Under the pieces are notes generated by a model. That model was not told the origin of the DNA, searched no databases, and saw only the letters and a list, made by a program, of their open reading frames with translations. Below are positions 50,689 to 59,717 of a DNA stretch of 64,000 nt, piece by piece (within the stretch, counting starts at the first letter, position 1; each line of letters starts with the position of its first letter). This DNA is from Melastoma dodecandrum. Lineage: Eukaryota; Streptophyta; Magnoliopsida; Myrtales; Melastomataceae. Location of the stretch: the NCBI GenBank assembly GCA_029817715.1, contig JARUPY010000292.1, positions 2,745,001-2,809,000 of the forward strand, read 5' to 3'. The position numbers and the translations under genes are program-made.

Positions 50689-52083
50689 TTGCCAGCCGCC
50701 GAAACCCCGATCGCGACGCGCCCCGACGGCGCGCGGCCGGCCGTCCCCGACATCGCCGCCCGCCTGGAGCGGCTGCCGATGTCGGGCTACCAGCGCCGGA
50801 TCTTCGCCATCATCGCCTCCGCGTGGCTCGTCGACCAGATCGACGTGGCGCTCCTGACCCTCCTGCTCGGCTCGATCGTGGTGGCGTTCGGCCTGACCCC
50901 CACGGAGGCCGGGCAGCTCGCCGCCATGACCTTCGCGGGCCAGCTCGTGGGCAACATCCTGGCCGGCACCGCCTCGGACCGGTTCGGCCGGAAGACGGTG
51001 TTCCAGGTGACGATGATCGTCTGGGGCTTGGCGAGCCTCGCGGCGGCGGCGGCCTGGAGCCTGCCGGCGCTCATGGTCTGCCGCTTCCTGATCGGGGTCG
51101 GGGTCGGGGGCGAGGCCCCGGTGGCGCAGGCGATGGTCTCGGAGATCGTCCCGGCCTCCGTGCGCGGCAAGTATATCGCCTTCATGGAGGGCTTCTGGGC
51201 GATCGGCTATGTTCTGTCGGGGGCGATCAGCTTTTTTGTACTGCCCTATCTCGGCTGGCGCTGGGCGTTTGCCATCGTGGGCCTGCTCTCGATGGTGGTG
51301 CTCGTGGTGCGCCGCTCCATGCCGGAGTCACCGCGCTGGCTCGCCGAGGCCGGACGCGGGGCGGAGGCGGACGCCGTGATGGCCACGATGGAGCGGGCCG
51401 TGGAGCGCGCCACCGGCCGGCCCCTGCCCCCGGCGGCGCCGGCCGTTGCGGCGGCGGCGGCCCCCGGGCCGCGGCGCGGCCCCGTCGCGACCCTGTTCGC
51501 CCCCGAATACCGGTGGCGCACCGTCATGGCCTTCGGCCTGTGGTTCTTCGCGCTGATCGGCTTCTTCGGTCTGAACTCTTGGATCGCCGTGCTGCTCAAG
51601 GAGCGCGGCTTCACCATCGTCGGCTCGGTGGGCTTCGTGACCCTGATCACCCTGGGCGGGATCCCCGGCTTCGCCACGGCGGCGCTGCTGCTCGAACGGG
51701 CCGGCCGCAAGCCCACCACGGCGCTGTTCCTGGTCTGCGCGGCGGCGTCGGCCTACCTGTACGGCAACGCCGCGGGCGAGACGGCTTTGTTCGTCTCCGG
51801 CTTCGTGATGCAGTTCTTCATGTTCGGCATGTGGAGCTGCCTCTACGCCTACACGCCGGAGCTCTACCCGACCCGGGCACGGGCAACAGGTGCCGGCTTC
51901 GCCTCGGCCTTCGGGCGGATCGGCGCCATCCTCGGGCCGATGATCGTGCCCGTGCTGGTGCGCGATCACGGCCCGGCCACCGCCTTCCAGGTCGGCGCGG
52001 GCGGCTTCCTGATCGCCGCCCTGCTGGTGCTGGTCCTCGGGGTCGAGACCCGCGGCAAGGTGCTGGAGACCGTCTCGCACTGA
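50689..52083 (+). CDS. MFS transporter, metabolite:H+ symporter (sugar-porter-like)
   Basis: 464 residues from a TTG at 50689 with GGAGGACGGG ahead; an internal ATG (MSGYQRRIFAI) is an alternative. Twelve membrane spans, with the MFS loop signature GTASDRFGRKTVFQ between spans 2 and 3, PESPRWLAEAGR after span 6, LLERAGRKPTTALFLV and YTPELYPTRARATGAGFASA. Resembles the niacin/aromatic-acid class of MFS proteins. The substrate cannot be read from the sequence; an amidohydrolase-fold gene 109 bases downstream may be functionally linked. Confidence 0.88.
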   Translation: MPAAETPIATRPDGARPAVPDIAARLERLPMSGYQRRIFAIIASAWLVDQIDVALLTLLLGSIVVAFGLTPTEAGQLAAMTFAGQLVGNILAGTASDRFGRKTVFQVTMIVWGLASLAAAAAWSLPALMVCRFLIGVGVGGEAPVAQAMVSEIVPASVRGKYIAFMEGFWAIGYVLSGAISFFVLPYLGWRWAFAIVGLLSMVVLVVRRSMPESPRWLAEAGRGAEADAVMATMERAVERATGRPLPPAAPAVAAAAAPGPRRGPVATLFAPEYRWRTVMAFGLWFFALIGFFGLNSWIAVLLKERGFTIVGSVGFVTLITLGGIPGFATAALLLERAGRKPTTALFLVCAAASAYLYGNAAGETALFVSGFVMQFFMFGMWSCLYAYTPELYPTRARATGAGFASAFGRIGAILGPMIVPVLVRDHGPATAFQVGAGGFLIAALLVLVLGVETRGKVLETVSH

Positions 52084-52100
52084 GGCGATCCGGAACCTGA

Positions 52101-52155
52101 CCCGTCAGGGCTCCGCCCTGACGACCCGCCAAAGGGCCCTGCCCTTTGGAAACCC
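52101..52155. repeat. Composite palindromic intergenic repeat, copy D (partial)
   Basis: Only the last units: GTCAGGGCTCCGCCCTGAC and CCAAAGGGCCCTGCCCTTTG, followed by GAAACCC. Between the MFS and amidohydrolase-fold genes. Confidence 0.8.
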
Positions 52156-52192
52156 GCCCTATCCGCCGATCACACTGGGGAGTCTCAAAAAA

Positions 52193-53047
52193 ATGCCCGT
52201 CGTCGACATGCGTAGCCGTCCGACCTTCCTGCACGCCTTCTTCGGCGCCGAGCCGGACACGCCCGAGTTCGGGGTCGCGCGCTGGCTGAACGCCCGGGTC
52301 GGCAGCCGGGAGGTGGAGCACTTCACCCGCGGCGCGACGATCGAGGGGTTCTGCGCCGAGATGGACGGGGCCGGGATCGACGTCGCCGTCATGGTCGCCC
52401 GCTCGGTGCCGGGGGTGCGGGTCTCGAACGACGCCGTCGCGGAGGCCGCCCGGCACGACCCGGGGCGCCTGATCGGCATCGCCTCGGTGGATCCGGTGAA
52501 GCTCGGCCGCAAGGCCGCCCTGGCGGAGGCCAGGCGCGCCGTGACCGAGCTCGGCTTCAAGGGGATCAACCTCGATGCCGGCTTCTACCGCGAGGCCATG
52601 GCGGCCGACGACGCGCGCCTGATGCCGCTCTCCGAACTCTGCCAGGATCTTAAGGTCCCGGCCTTCGTGATGTCGGGCCCGACGACGCCAGACCTGCGCC
52701 TCAACGACCCGCTCGCGGTAGACCGGGTCGCCAAGACCTTCCCGAAGCTGCCGCTTGTGTGCTGCCACGGGTTCTACCCGAATGTCGCCGACATGGTGAC
52801 AGTGGCCTTCCGCAACGAGAACGTGTTCGTCTCGCCCGACATGTACACCTTCGCGCCGGGCGGCGGCCTCTACGTGGAGGCGGCGAACGGCTTCATGAAG
52901 GACCAGTTCCTGTTCGGTTCCTCCTTCCCGTTCCGGCCGATGGGCCAGGGCGTGGCGGATTTCCGCGGGCTCGGGCTCACCGAGGAGGCCCTGGAGGCCG
53001 CCCTCTGGCGCAACGCCGACCGGCTCCTCGGGCTCGGACTGGCGTAG
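52193..53047 (+). CDS. Amidohydrolase-fold (Amidohydro-rel family 2) protein lacking usual metal ligands
   Basis: 284 residues starting at ATG 52193. A TIM barrel with GFKGINLDAGFYREAM, LPLVCCHGFYPNVAD and the C-terminal NADRLLGLGL, as in amidohydrolase_2 decarboxylases and hydratases. The usual N-terminal His-x-His is Arg7-Ser-Arg9 (VVDMRSRPTF), and the late Asp and His of the SDYPH motif are replaced in FGSSFPFRP; only the mid-barrel His in CCHG is kept. So it either works without metal or has lost activity. Possible partner of the transporter upstream. Confidence 0.8.
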   Translation: MPVVDMRSRPTFLHAFFGAEPDTPEFGVARWLNARVGSREVEHFTRGATIEGFCAEMDGAGIDVAVMVARSVPGVRVSNDAVAEAARHDPGRLIGIASVDPVKLGRKAALAEARRAVTELGFKGINLDAGFYREAMAADDARLMPLSELCQDLKVPAFVMSGPTTPDLRLNDPLAVDRVAKTFPKLPLVCCHGFYPNVADMVTVAFRNENVFVSPDMYTFAPGGGLYVEAANGFMKDQFLFGSSFPFRPMGQGVADFRGLGLTEEALEAALWRNADRLLGLGLA

Positions 53048-53062
53048 CGCGACGCGAGTCCC

Positions 53063-53183
53063 GGTTTCGAAAGGTCGCGACCTTTCGCGGGTGCAGGGCG
53101 GAGCCCTGCTGGGTTCGGGCGAAGCCCGATGTCGGGGGCCTGCCCCGACACCCCGCCAAAGGGCTGGAGCCCTTTGGGATCCC
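53063..53183. repeat. Composite palindromic intergenic repeat, copy E
   Basis: Same order and direction as copy A: GGTTTCGAAAGGTCGCGACC, GCAGGGCGGAGCCCTGC, GGTTCGGGCGAAGCCCGATG, GTCGGGGGCCTGCCCCGAC, CCAAAGGGCTGGAGCCCTTT and GGGATCCCG. It ends 4 bases before the stop of the chemoreceptor gene and lies between two convergent genes. Confidence 0.85.
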
Positions 53184-53186
53184 GCC

Positions 53187-55244
53187 TCAGGCAGCCCGCA
53201 CCTGGGCCAGGAAGTGCTCGACCGCACCGCGCAGCTCACCCGCCTGCCGGGACAGGTCGCCCGCCGCCTGCAGCACCTGGGCCGAGCCCTGGCTCGCCGT
53301 GTCCGCCGCCTCGCCCACGCCCGCCATGTGGCCCGAGACGCCACGGGTGTCCTGCGCGGTCTGCGCCGTGGTCCGGGCGATCTCGGCGGTGGCCGCGCCC
53401 TGCTCCTCGACCATCGCGGCGATCTCGGTGCCGATCCGGGCGAGGTTGCGGATCGCCCCGGTGATGCCGCCGATCGACCGGACCGAGGCCTCCGTGGAGC
53501 CGGTGATCTCCGCGACCTTCGCGGCGATCTCCCCGGTCGCCCGGGCGGTCTGCTCGGCCAGGGCCTTCACCTCGGCGGCCACCACCGCGAAGCCGCGGCC
53601 GGCCTCGCCGGCGCGGGCCGCCTCGATCGTCGCGTTCAAGGCCAGCAGGTTGGTCTGGCCGGCGATCGAAGAGATCATCGCGACGATCTCCCCGATGCTG
53701 CCGGCCGCCTGGGCGAGGCGGCGCACCTCCCCGGCCATCCCGTCCGCGTCCCGGGTCGCGCCGGCCGCGAGGTCGGCCGAGGCTCCGACCTGCACGCCGA
53801 TCTCCCGCACGGAGGCGGTGAGTTCCTCGGTGGCCGCCGCCACCGTGTCGGCCGAGCGCGCGGCCGAATCGGCGGAGACCGCCACCGTCCGGCCGAGGTC
53901 GGTCGTGTCCCGGGCGGCCCGGGCCATGCCGCGCGCGGAGGCCTCCAGCTGGGCGGCGGCCGCCGAGACCGCCTCGACGATGCCGCCGACCTGGCGCTCG
54001 AAGCTGTCGGCGAGGCCGAGGGCGGCCGCGCGCTGGGCCTCGGCGGTCTCGGCGGCGCGCCGCTCCTGTGCGGCCCGCGCCGCGCGGCGCTCGGCGACGC
54101 TGTCGCGGAACGTGACGGCCGCCGCGGCGATCGTCCGGACCTCGTGCGGGCCGCCGGATGGGATCGCCAGATCGGCCGCGTCGTCCATCGGTTCGTCCCG
54201 GCCGATCGCCGTCAGCACCGCGGCCATCCGGCCGAGGGGCCGGGCGATCGTCGTGCCCAGCCAGACGGCGAGGCCGGCCGCGAGGGCGAACAGGGCGAGG
54301 CCCCCGGCGCTCCAGAGGGTCAGCATCCGGTCGGCCCGGGCGCGCACGGCGCCGGCGGCGGCCACGAGATCGGCGGTCAGCCGGTCCTCCACGCCCTTCA
54401 GGGCGTCGATCCGCTGCGTGGCGAGGCGGAACCAGGCCGGCGCGTCGCGGAAGGCGAGGACCGCCCCCGGCATCGTCGCCTGGGCGGATTCGCGCAAGCG
54501 TGCCACGTCGCGGGCCGGCTCCGTCGCCTCCGCGGCGTCGAGCAGGGCGGCCTGGGGCGGCTCGGCCCCGGCCCGGAACAGGCCGGCATGGGTCGCCTGC
54601 TCGGCCGAGAGGGTGACGAGCCGGCGCGCGGCCGGCAGGTCCAGGCTGCCCGACGCGAAGGCCGCCGAGACGGCCGCCCGCTCCTGGCCGGCGGCCTCCT
54701 TGAGCGCCAGGAAGGCCGCGTAGGCGTTCGCCCGGGCGGCGAGGCCGGCCTCGTCGATCACCCCGCCCATCGCCCGCACGAGGCCGAGCCCCTCGCCGAT
54801 CAGGCCGGTGTAGAAGCGCGCCGCCTCAGGCGCGCTCGGCGTCAGGGCGTCCACCGCCCGGCGCTGGGCCGCGAGGCCCGCCAGCGCCTGCGTGAAGCCC
54901 GCCCCGCGGGCCGCGAAGGCCGGGCCGAAGCCCGTGGCGGCCGTCATGGCCTCCGGCAGCCCCGCCAGCGCCGCGTCGGTGCGTCCCCGCTGGGCCGTCA
55001 GCTCCGGCCCGAACTGCGCGCCCTTCGCCCCCAGGAACAGGCTGGAGGCCCCGCGCTCCCGCTTGGCCTCGTGCACGAAGGCGCTGATCCGCGAGGCGAG
55101 GCCGACGAGGCTCTCCACCCGGTCCATCTCGGCGCGGCGCGCCCACTGGTCGGAGACGGCCAGACCCGCCGCCCCCGCGAAGGCGAGGCACGGGGCGAGC
55201 GCCACCGCCAGGATGCGGGCGCGGAGCGAGGCGAGGAGCGGCAT
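53187..55244 (-). CDS. Methyl-accepting chemotaxis protein with nitrate/nitrite-sensing (NIT) domain
   Basis: 685 residues. First membrane span at about 9-29, then a large NIT domain (about 45-290; [20 protein letters not shown] and [16 protein letters not shown] are its signature), second span at about 307-325, HAMP ([10 protein letters not shown]), and the C-terminal signalling domain with the hairpin tip [20 protein letters not shown] and [20 protein letters not shown]. Expected to steer motility or feed another signalling route in response to nitrate or nitrite. No che genes adjacent. Start at ATG 55244. Confidence 0.92.
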   Translation of the reverse strand: MPLLASLRARILAVALAPCLAFAGAAGLAVSDQWARRAEMDRVESLVGLASRISAFVHEAKRERGASSLFLGAKGAQFGPELTAQRGRTDAALAGLPEAMTAATGFGPAFAARGAGFTQALAGLAAQRRAVDALTPSAPEAARFYTGLIGEGLGLVRAMGGVIDEAGLAARANAYAAFLALKEAAGQERAAVSAAFASGSLDLPAARRLVTLSAEQATHAGLFRAGAEPPQAALLDAAEATEPARDVARLRESAQATMPGAVLAFRDAPAWFRLATQRIDALKGVEDRLTADLVAAAGAVRARADRMLTLWSAGGLALFALAAGLAVWLGTTIARPLGRMAAVLTAIGRDEPMDDAADLAIPSGGPHEVRTIAAAAVTFRDSVAERRAARAAQERRAAETAEAQRAAALGLADSFERQVGGIVEAVSAAAAQLEASARGMARAARDTTDLGRTVAVSADSAARSADTVAAATEELTASVREIGVQVGASADLAAGATRDADGMAGEVRRLAQAAGSIGEIVAMISSIAGQTNLLALNATIEAARAGEAGRGFAVVAAEVKALAEQTARATGEIAAKVAEITGSTEASVRSIGGITGAIRNLARIGTEIAAMVEEQGAATAEIARTTAQTAQDTRGVSGHMAGVGEAADTASQGSAQVLQAAGDLSRQAGELRGAVEHFLAQVRAA

Positions 55245-55345
55245 CGGAAGATCTGGAACTGTCCGGCAAAGGACAGTTTACAATCCGGCCAAGTGTTGAA
55301 CATCCGGTTATGGGTCACCGCGTCCCCCGCGCATGATCTGCGCGA

Positions 55346-55705
55346 TCAGGCGGCGTTCTCCATGGTATTTGCCTGCTCGGTGTACAGGTCGCCCCAGATC
55401 TTCAGGGCGCGGATGACAGGTTCCAGGGAGCGCCCGCGCGCGGTGAGGCTGTATTCCACCTTCGGCGGGACCTGGGCGTAGACCGTCCGCGTGATCAGGC
55501 CGTCCGCCTCCATCTCGCGCAACTGGGTCGTGAGCATGCGCTGGGTCACGCTGGCGAGCCGCCGGCGGAGCTCGCTGAACCGCAGCGTCCCCTCCAGCAG
55601 ATGGTAGAGGATCACGCCCTTCCACTTGCCGTCGATGAGCCGGAGGGTCGCCTCGACGGCGCAGCCGGGGCTGCAGGCGCCGGTATGGTGACGGGTGCGG
55701 GGCAT
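55346..55705 (-). CDS. HxlR-family winged-helix transcriptional regulator
   Basis: 119 residues from ATG 55705. HxlR pattern: CSPGCAVEATLRLIDGKWKG, ILYHLLEGTLRFSELRRRL, VTQRMLTTQLREMEADGLIT and YSLTARGRSLEPVI. A Cys pair near the N terminus (C15, C19 region) could sense thiol-reactive compounds or aldehydes, as in relatives such as HypR or YodB. Divergent from the zinc-type oxidoreductase gene at 55817, with 111 bases between, so it likely controls that gene and itself. Confidence 0.92.
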   Translation of the reverse strand: MPRTRHHTGACSPGCAVEATLRLIDGKWKGVILYHLLEGTLRFSELRRRLASVTQRMLTTQLREMEADGLITRTVYAQVPPKVEYSLTARGRSLEPVIRALKIWGDLYTEQANTMENAA

Positions 55706-55816
55706 GGGCGAAGGCTCCAACGGTATCATTTCCGGCACTCAGGGCCTTTTATGTGCGTTCTTGCGCCCCGTGAAGGCGGGCGGCATCTCTCCGGCACCGA
55801 GCCAGAGGAGGCCGCG

Positions 55817-56836
55817 ATGCGCGCCGTCGGATACCGCAAGTCCCTGCCGATCACCGATCCCGAAGCCCTGGTCGATTGCGACCTGCCGCAGCCCGAGCCG
55901 GGCCCCCGCGACCTGCTGGTGAAGGTCGAGGCGGTCTCGGTGAACCCGGTCGACACCAAGGTCCGGCGCCGGGCCGAGCCGGAGGCGGGCGGCGTCAAGG
56001 TTCTGGGCTGGGACGCGGCCGGGACCGTCGCCGGCGTGGGCGCGGAGGTTCAGGGCTTTTCCGTCGGCGACGCGGTGTTCTACGCCGGCGACCTGACCCG
56101 GCCGGGCACGAACGCCGAATACCATTGCGTCGATGCCCGCATCGTCGGGCACAAGCCGGAGAGCCTCGACTGGGCGCAGGCCGCGGCCCTGCCGCTCACC
56201 GCCATCACCGCCTGGGAGACCCTGTTCGACCGGCTCGACGTGGGCAAGCGGGTGCCGGGCGCGGCCCCGGCGATCCTGATCGTCGGCGGCGCGGGCGGCG
56301 TCGGCTCGGTGGCGATCCAGCTCGCCCGGGCGCTCACCGACCTCACGGTGATCGCCACCGCGTCGCGGCCCGAGACCGCGCAGTGGTGCCGGGATCTCGG
56401 CGCCCACCATGTGGTCGATCATGCCAAGCCCCTGGCGGCCGAGGTGGCGTCCCTCGGCCTCGGCGCCCCGGGCCTCGTCTTCTCCACCACCAACACCGAC
56501 GATCACCTCGCCGCGATCGTGGAGCTGATCGCCCCGCAGGGCCGCCTCGCCCTGATCGACGATCCGGAGCGGCTCGATGTCGGGCTCCTCAAGCGCAAGA
56601 GCCTGTCGCTGCACTGGGAGTTCATGTTCACCCGCTCGATGTTCGCCACCGCCGACATCGCCGCCCAGGGGGCGCTCCTCGACGAGGTCGCGCGCTTGGT
56701 TGATTCCGGGCGCCTGCGCACCACCCTGGGGGAGCATTACGGGCGGATCGACGCCGTGAACCTGACGCGCGCCCACGCGCTGATCGAGAGCGGGCGCGCC
56801 AGGGGCAAGATCGTGCTCGAAGGGTTTGCCGAGTGA
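55817..56836 (+). CDS. Zinc-type alcohol dehydrogenase-like / quinone oxidoreductase (MDR superfamily)
   Basis: 339 residues from ATG 55817 (GAGGAGG ahead). GroES-like N-terminal domain (VEAVSVNPVDTKVRRRAEPE), Rossmann domain with ILIVGGAGGVGSVAIQLAR, and MFTRSMFATADIAAQGALL typical of the ZTA1/'zinc-binding ADH family' quinone reductases; no structural zinc Cys cluster. Uses NADPH to reduce quinones or enones. Divergent from the HxlR regulator, and its stop overlaps the leader of the cupin gene, so the two likely form an operon induced by electrophiles. Confidence 0.92.
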   Translation: MRAVGYRKSLPITDPEALVDCDLPQPEPGPRDLLVKVEAVSVNPVDTKVRRRAEPEAGGVKVLGWDAAGTVAGVGAEVQGFSVGDAVFYAGDLTRPGTNAEYHCVDARIVGHKPESLDWAQAAALPLTAITAWETLFDRLDVGKRVPGAAPAILIVGGAGGVGSVAIQLARALTDLTVIATASRPETAQWCRDLGAHHVVDHAKPLAAEVASLGLGAPGLVFSTTNTDDHLAAIVELIAPQGRLALIDDPERLDVGLLKRKSLSLHWEFMFTRSMFATADIAAQGALLDEVARLVDSGRLRTTLGEHYGRIDAVNLTRAHALIESGRARGKIVLEGFAE

Positions 56837-56846
56837 GGAGGACGTG

Positions 56847-57272
56847 ATGGCGGACGCGGCGGGGACCGGCCTCTTCGACGTGGCGGCGCTGGCGGCGGCT
56901 TTGCCCGACAGCGCCCAGACGCTCCTGGTCGACACCTACCTGACCGACCGGGAGGCCGCGAGCGCCCGGGTGTTCCGGGTCTACCGGCCGACCCCGCCGC
57001 ACTACCACGCCACCTGCGACGAGTACCTCTACTGCCTGTCGGGCCGGGGCCGGGTCTGGCTGGGCGATCCGGCCGCCGAGACGGCGTTCGGCCCCGGCCA
57101 GCTCCTGTTCTTCGAGAAGGGCACCGTCCACGCGATGCCGGCGCTCGATCCCGGGGAGCCGGTGGTGTTCCTGTCGATCGACACGCCCCGGCGGGCGCCC
57201 ACCGACATCGTCTTCGTGAACCCGGAGGACGGGACGCCCGCCACCTTCATGGCGCGCAACGCGGAGGGGTGA
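56847..57272 (+). CDS. Cupin-domain protein
   Basis: 141 residues from ATG 56847 with GAGGAGG ahead (11 bases after the upstream stop). Cupin motif 1 PPHYHATCDEYLYCLSGRGR and motif 2 GQLLFFEKGTVHAMPALD supply His/Glu metal ligands. Function unknown; probably cotranscribed with the oxidoreductase and controlled by the HxlR regulator. Confidence 0.85.
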   Translation: MADAAGTGLFDVAALAAALPDSAQTLLVDTYLTDREAASARVFRVYRPTPPHYHATCDEYLYCLSGRGRVWLGDPAAETAFGPGQLLFFEKGTVHAMPALDPGEPVVFLSIDTPRRAPTDIVFVNPEDGTPATFMARNAEG

Positions 57273-57274
57273 TC

Positions 57275-57412
57275 TCAGGCCCGCAGGGACCGCCCGGCCG
57301 CCGCTACGCCGAGGAGCAGGACAGCCACGATCAGGAGCGCCGCGGACAGGCCCACGGCCTGCGCGGCGACGCCGATCAGCGCCGGGCCCGCCAGCACCGC
57401 CGCGCGCGGCAT
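57275..57412 (-). pseudogene. C-terminal remnant of a membrane transporter (MFS-like)
   Basis: The minus strand gives PRAAVLAGPALIGVAAQAVG and LSAALLIVAVLLLGVAAAGR to a stop, the usual last two spans of an MFS exporter (GPALIGVAAQ is a frequent motif). Upstream of it the frame degenerates and no transporter body exists. It ends 2 bases after the cupin stop on the opposite strand. Confidence 0.55.
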
Positions 57413-57608
57413 GGCCGTCCGGCGGCCCGCGTGGCGTTGGCGATGCTGACGATCGGGAAGCGCAGGCATCGGCGCCGGCGAGGATAAGAATCCGAGGGCT
57501 CAGGATCTGGCGACGTGGGATCTCGGTGCCCGCGGTGCGGCACCGGAGACGGGCCGAGCATCGGCGAAGACGGGCCGCCCACGCCGATCGCGGCTGTCGT
57601 TTGCACCG

Positions 57609-57697
57609 ACGTCATCGCGAGCGCAGCGAAGCGACCCAGGGCAGCGCGACATCGGAGAGCGTGGCGCCCTCTGGATTGCTTCGCTGCGGTCGCACGT
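57609..57697. repeat. Dispersed short inverted-repeat element (GTCATCGCGAGCGCAGCG type), copy 2
   Basis: GTCATCGCGAGCGCAGCGAA at the left and GCTTCGCTGCGGTCGCAC at the right can pair over most of 16 bases. Core shared with 37631-37724. The region 57413-57888 otherwise holds no gene; it is the upstream region of uvrA. Confidence 0.7.
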
Positions 57698-57888
57698 TCA
57701 CGGAGCGGTTGCCGCCGTACGCGTTTCGTTCTAGCAAGGGCGGCGCATGACGGGCCTGCGTCCCGCCGGCCGCATCTTGCCGTGGGCCCCCTCGGGCTCG
57801 ACATGAGCCGGAGCGGCGGCTGGCCCGCGCGCGAATCCGATCCGGATCCGATCCGACTGCGTCGACGCCTCGAAAGACCGCCGCCCTC

Positions 57889-58272
57889 ATGGCCAAAGCC
57901 CAAGCTGGAAGTCGTGCCCCAAGCCGCGCCGGCGCCGCGCAAGCCGCTCCCAAGGCCGCCGTCAAAGCGCCTTCCAGCACGGCTCCGACGGCCCCCACGG
58001 CCGGCAAGGCGACGCAGCCCAAGCCGGTCCGCGCGAAATCCAGCCCCCCCGGCGCCCGGAACGAAGCCGCCATCGACGCCAAGCTGGAGGCCCTGTTCGA
58101 CGCCGCTCCGGCCTCCGCCGCCGACCGGCGGGTGATCACGGTCCGGGGCGCCCGCGAGCACAACCTCAAGAACGTCGATCTGACGATCCCCCGGGACAAG
58201 CTCGTGGTCTTCACCGGGCTCTCGGGCTCGGGCAAGTCGTCGCTGGCCTTCGACACGATCTACGCCGAGGGG

Positions 58273-58304
<32 letters not shown>

Positions 58305-58371
58305 TGCCCGCCAGTTCCTGGAGATGATGCAGAAGCCCGACGTCGACCAGATCGACGGGCTCTCGCCCGCG

Positions 58372-58402
<31 letters not shown>

Positions 58403-59676
58403 ACCCGCGCTCGACCGTGGCGACGGTGACCGAGATCTACGACTACATGCGCCTGCTGTGGGCGCGGGTCGGCATCCCCTACTCGCCGGCCACCGGCCTC
58501 CCGATCGAGAGCCAGACCGTCCAGCAGATGGTCGACCGGGTGCTGGAGCTGCCGGAGAAGACCCGGCTCTACCTGCTGGCGCCCGTGGTCCGCGGGCGTA
58601 AGGGCGAATACCGGAAAGAGATCGCCGAGTACCAGAAGAAGGGTTTCCAGCGGCTGCGCGTCAACGGCGAGTACTACGCCATCGACGATGTCCCGAAGCT
58701 CGACAAGAAGTTCAAGCACGACATCGACGTGGTGGTCGACCGGATCGTGGTCCGCGCCGATATCGGCTCGCGGCTGGCGGATTCCTTCGAGACGGCGCTC
58801 GAACTCGCCGACGGCATCGCGGAGGTCGTGTTCGCCGAGGCCCCCGAGGGCGAGACGCCCCGGACCATCACCTTCTCGTCGCGCTTCGCCTGCCCGGTCT
58901 CGGGCTTCACCATCGCGGAGATCGAGCCGCGGCTGTTCTCGTTCAACAACCCGTTCGGTGCCTGCCCGACCTGCAGCGGCATCGGCCACGAGATGCGGAT
59001 CGACCCCGAGCTGGTGATCTCCGATCCGGCCCTCAGCCTGAAGCGCGGCGCTGTCGGCCCCTGGGCGAAATCGACCTCGCCCTATTACGGCCAGACCCTC
59101 GACGCGCTGGCCGAGCATTTCGGCTTCAAGACCGGCGTGCCCTGGCAGAGCCTGTCGGAGACGGCCCGCAGCATCGTGCTGTACGGCTCGGGCAAGCAGT
59201 CGATCCGCTTCGCCTACGACGACGGGTTGCGCAAGTACACGGTCAACAAGCCGTTCGAGGGCGTGATCCCGAACCTGGAGCGCCGCTACAAGGAGAGCGA
59301 CTCGGACGCCGTCCGGGAGGAGATCGGGCGCTTCATGAGCGAGACGCCCTGCGCCACCTGCGGCGGCAAGCGGCTGAAGCCCGAGGCGCTGGCCGTGAAG
59401 GTCGCCCTATCCGACATCGCCGACGCCACCGCCCTCTCGGTCTCCGAGGCGCACCGCTGGTTCTCCGAACTGCCCGAGAAGCTGACGGCCAAGCAGAACG
59501 AGATCGCGGTCCGCATCTTGAAAGAGATCCGCGACCGGCTGAGCTTCCTGGTGGATGTCGGCCTCGAATACCTGACGCTCGCCCGCGGCTCCGGCTCGCT
59601 CTCGGGCGGCGAGAGCCAGCGCATCCGCCTCGCCTCGCAGATCGGCTCCGGGCTGACCGGCGTGCTCTACGTGCTG

Positions 59677-59717
<41 letters not shown>

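Noticed and set aside
53091..55481. A 796-codon plus-strand open frame
   Set aside because: Antisense to the NIT-domain chemoreceptor whose motifs are intact; composition is Arg/Gly/Ala-rich without domains.
57690..57888. LexA (SOS) box ahead of uvrA
   Set aside because: The alphaproteobacterial pattern GTTC-N7-GTTC is not met; the closest (GTTCACGGAGCGGTTG) has the wrong spacing and last base.
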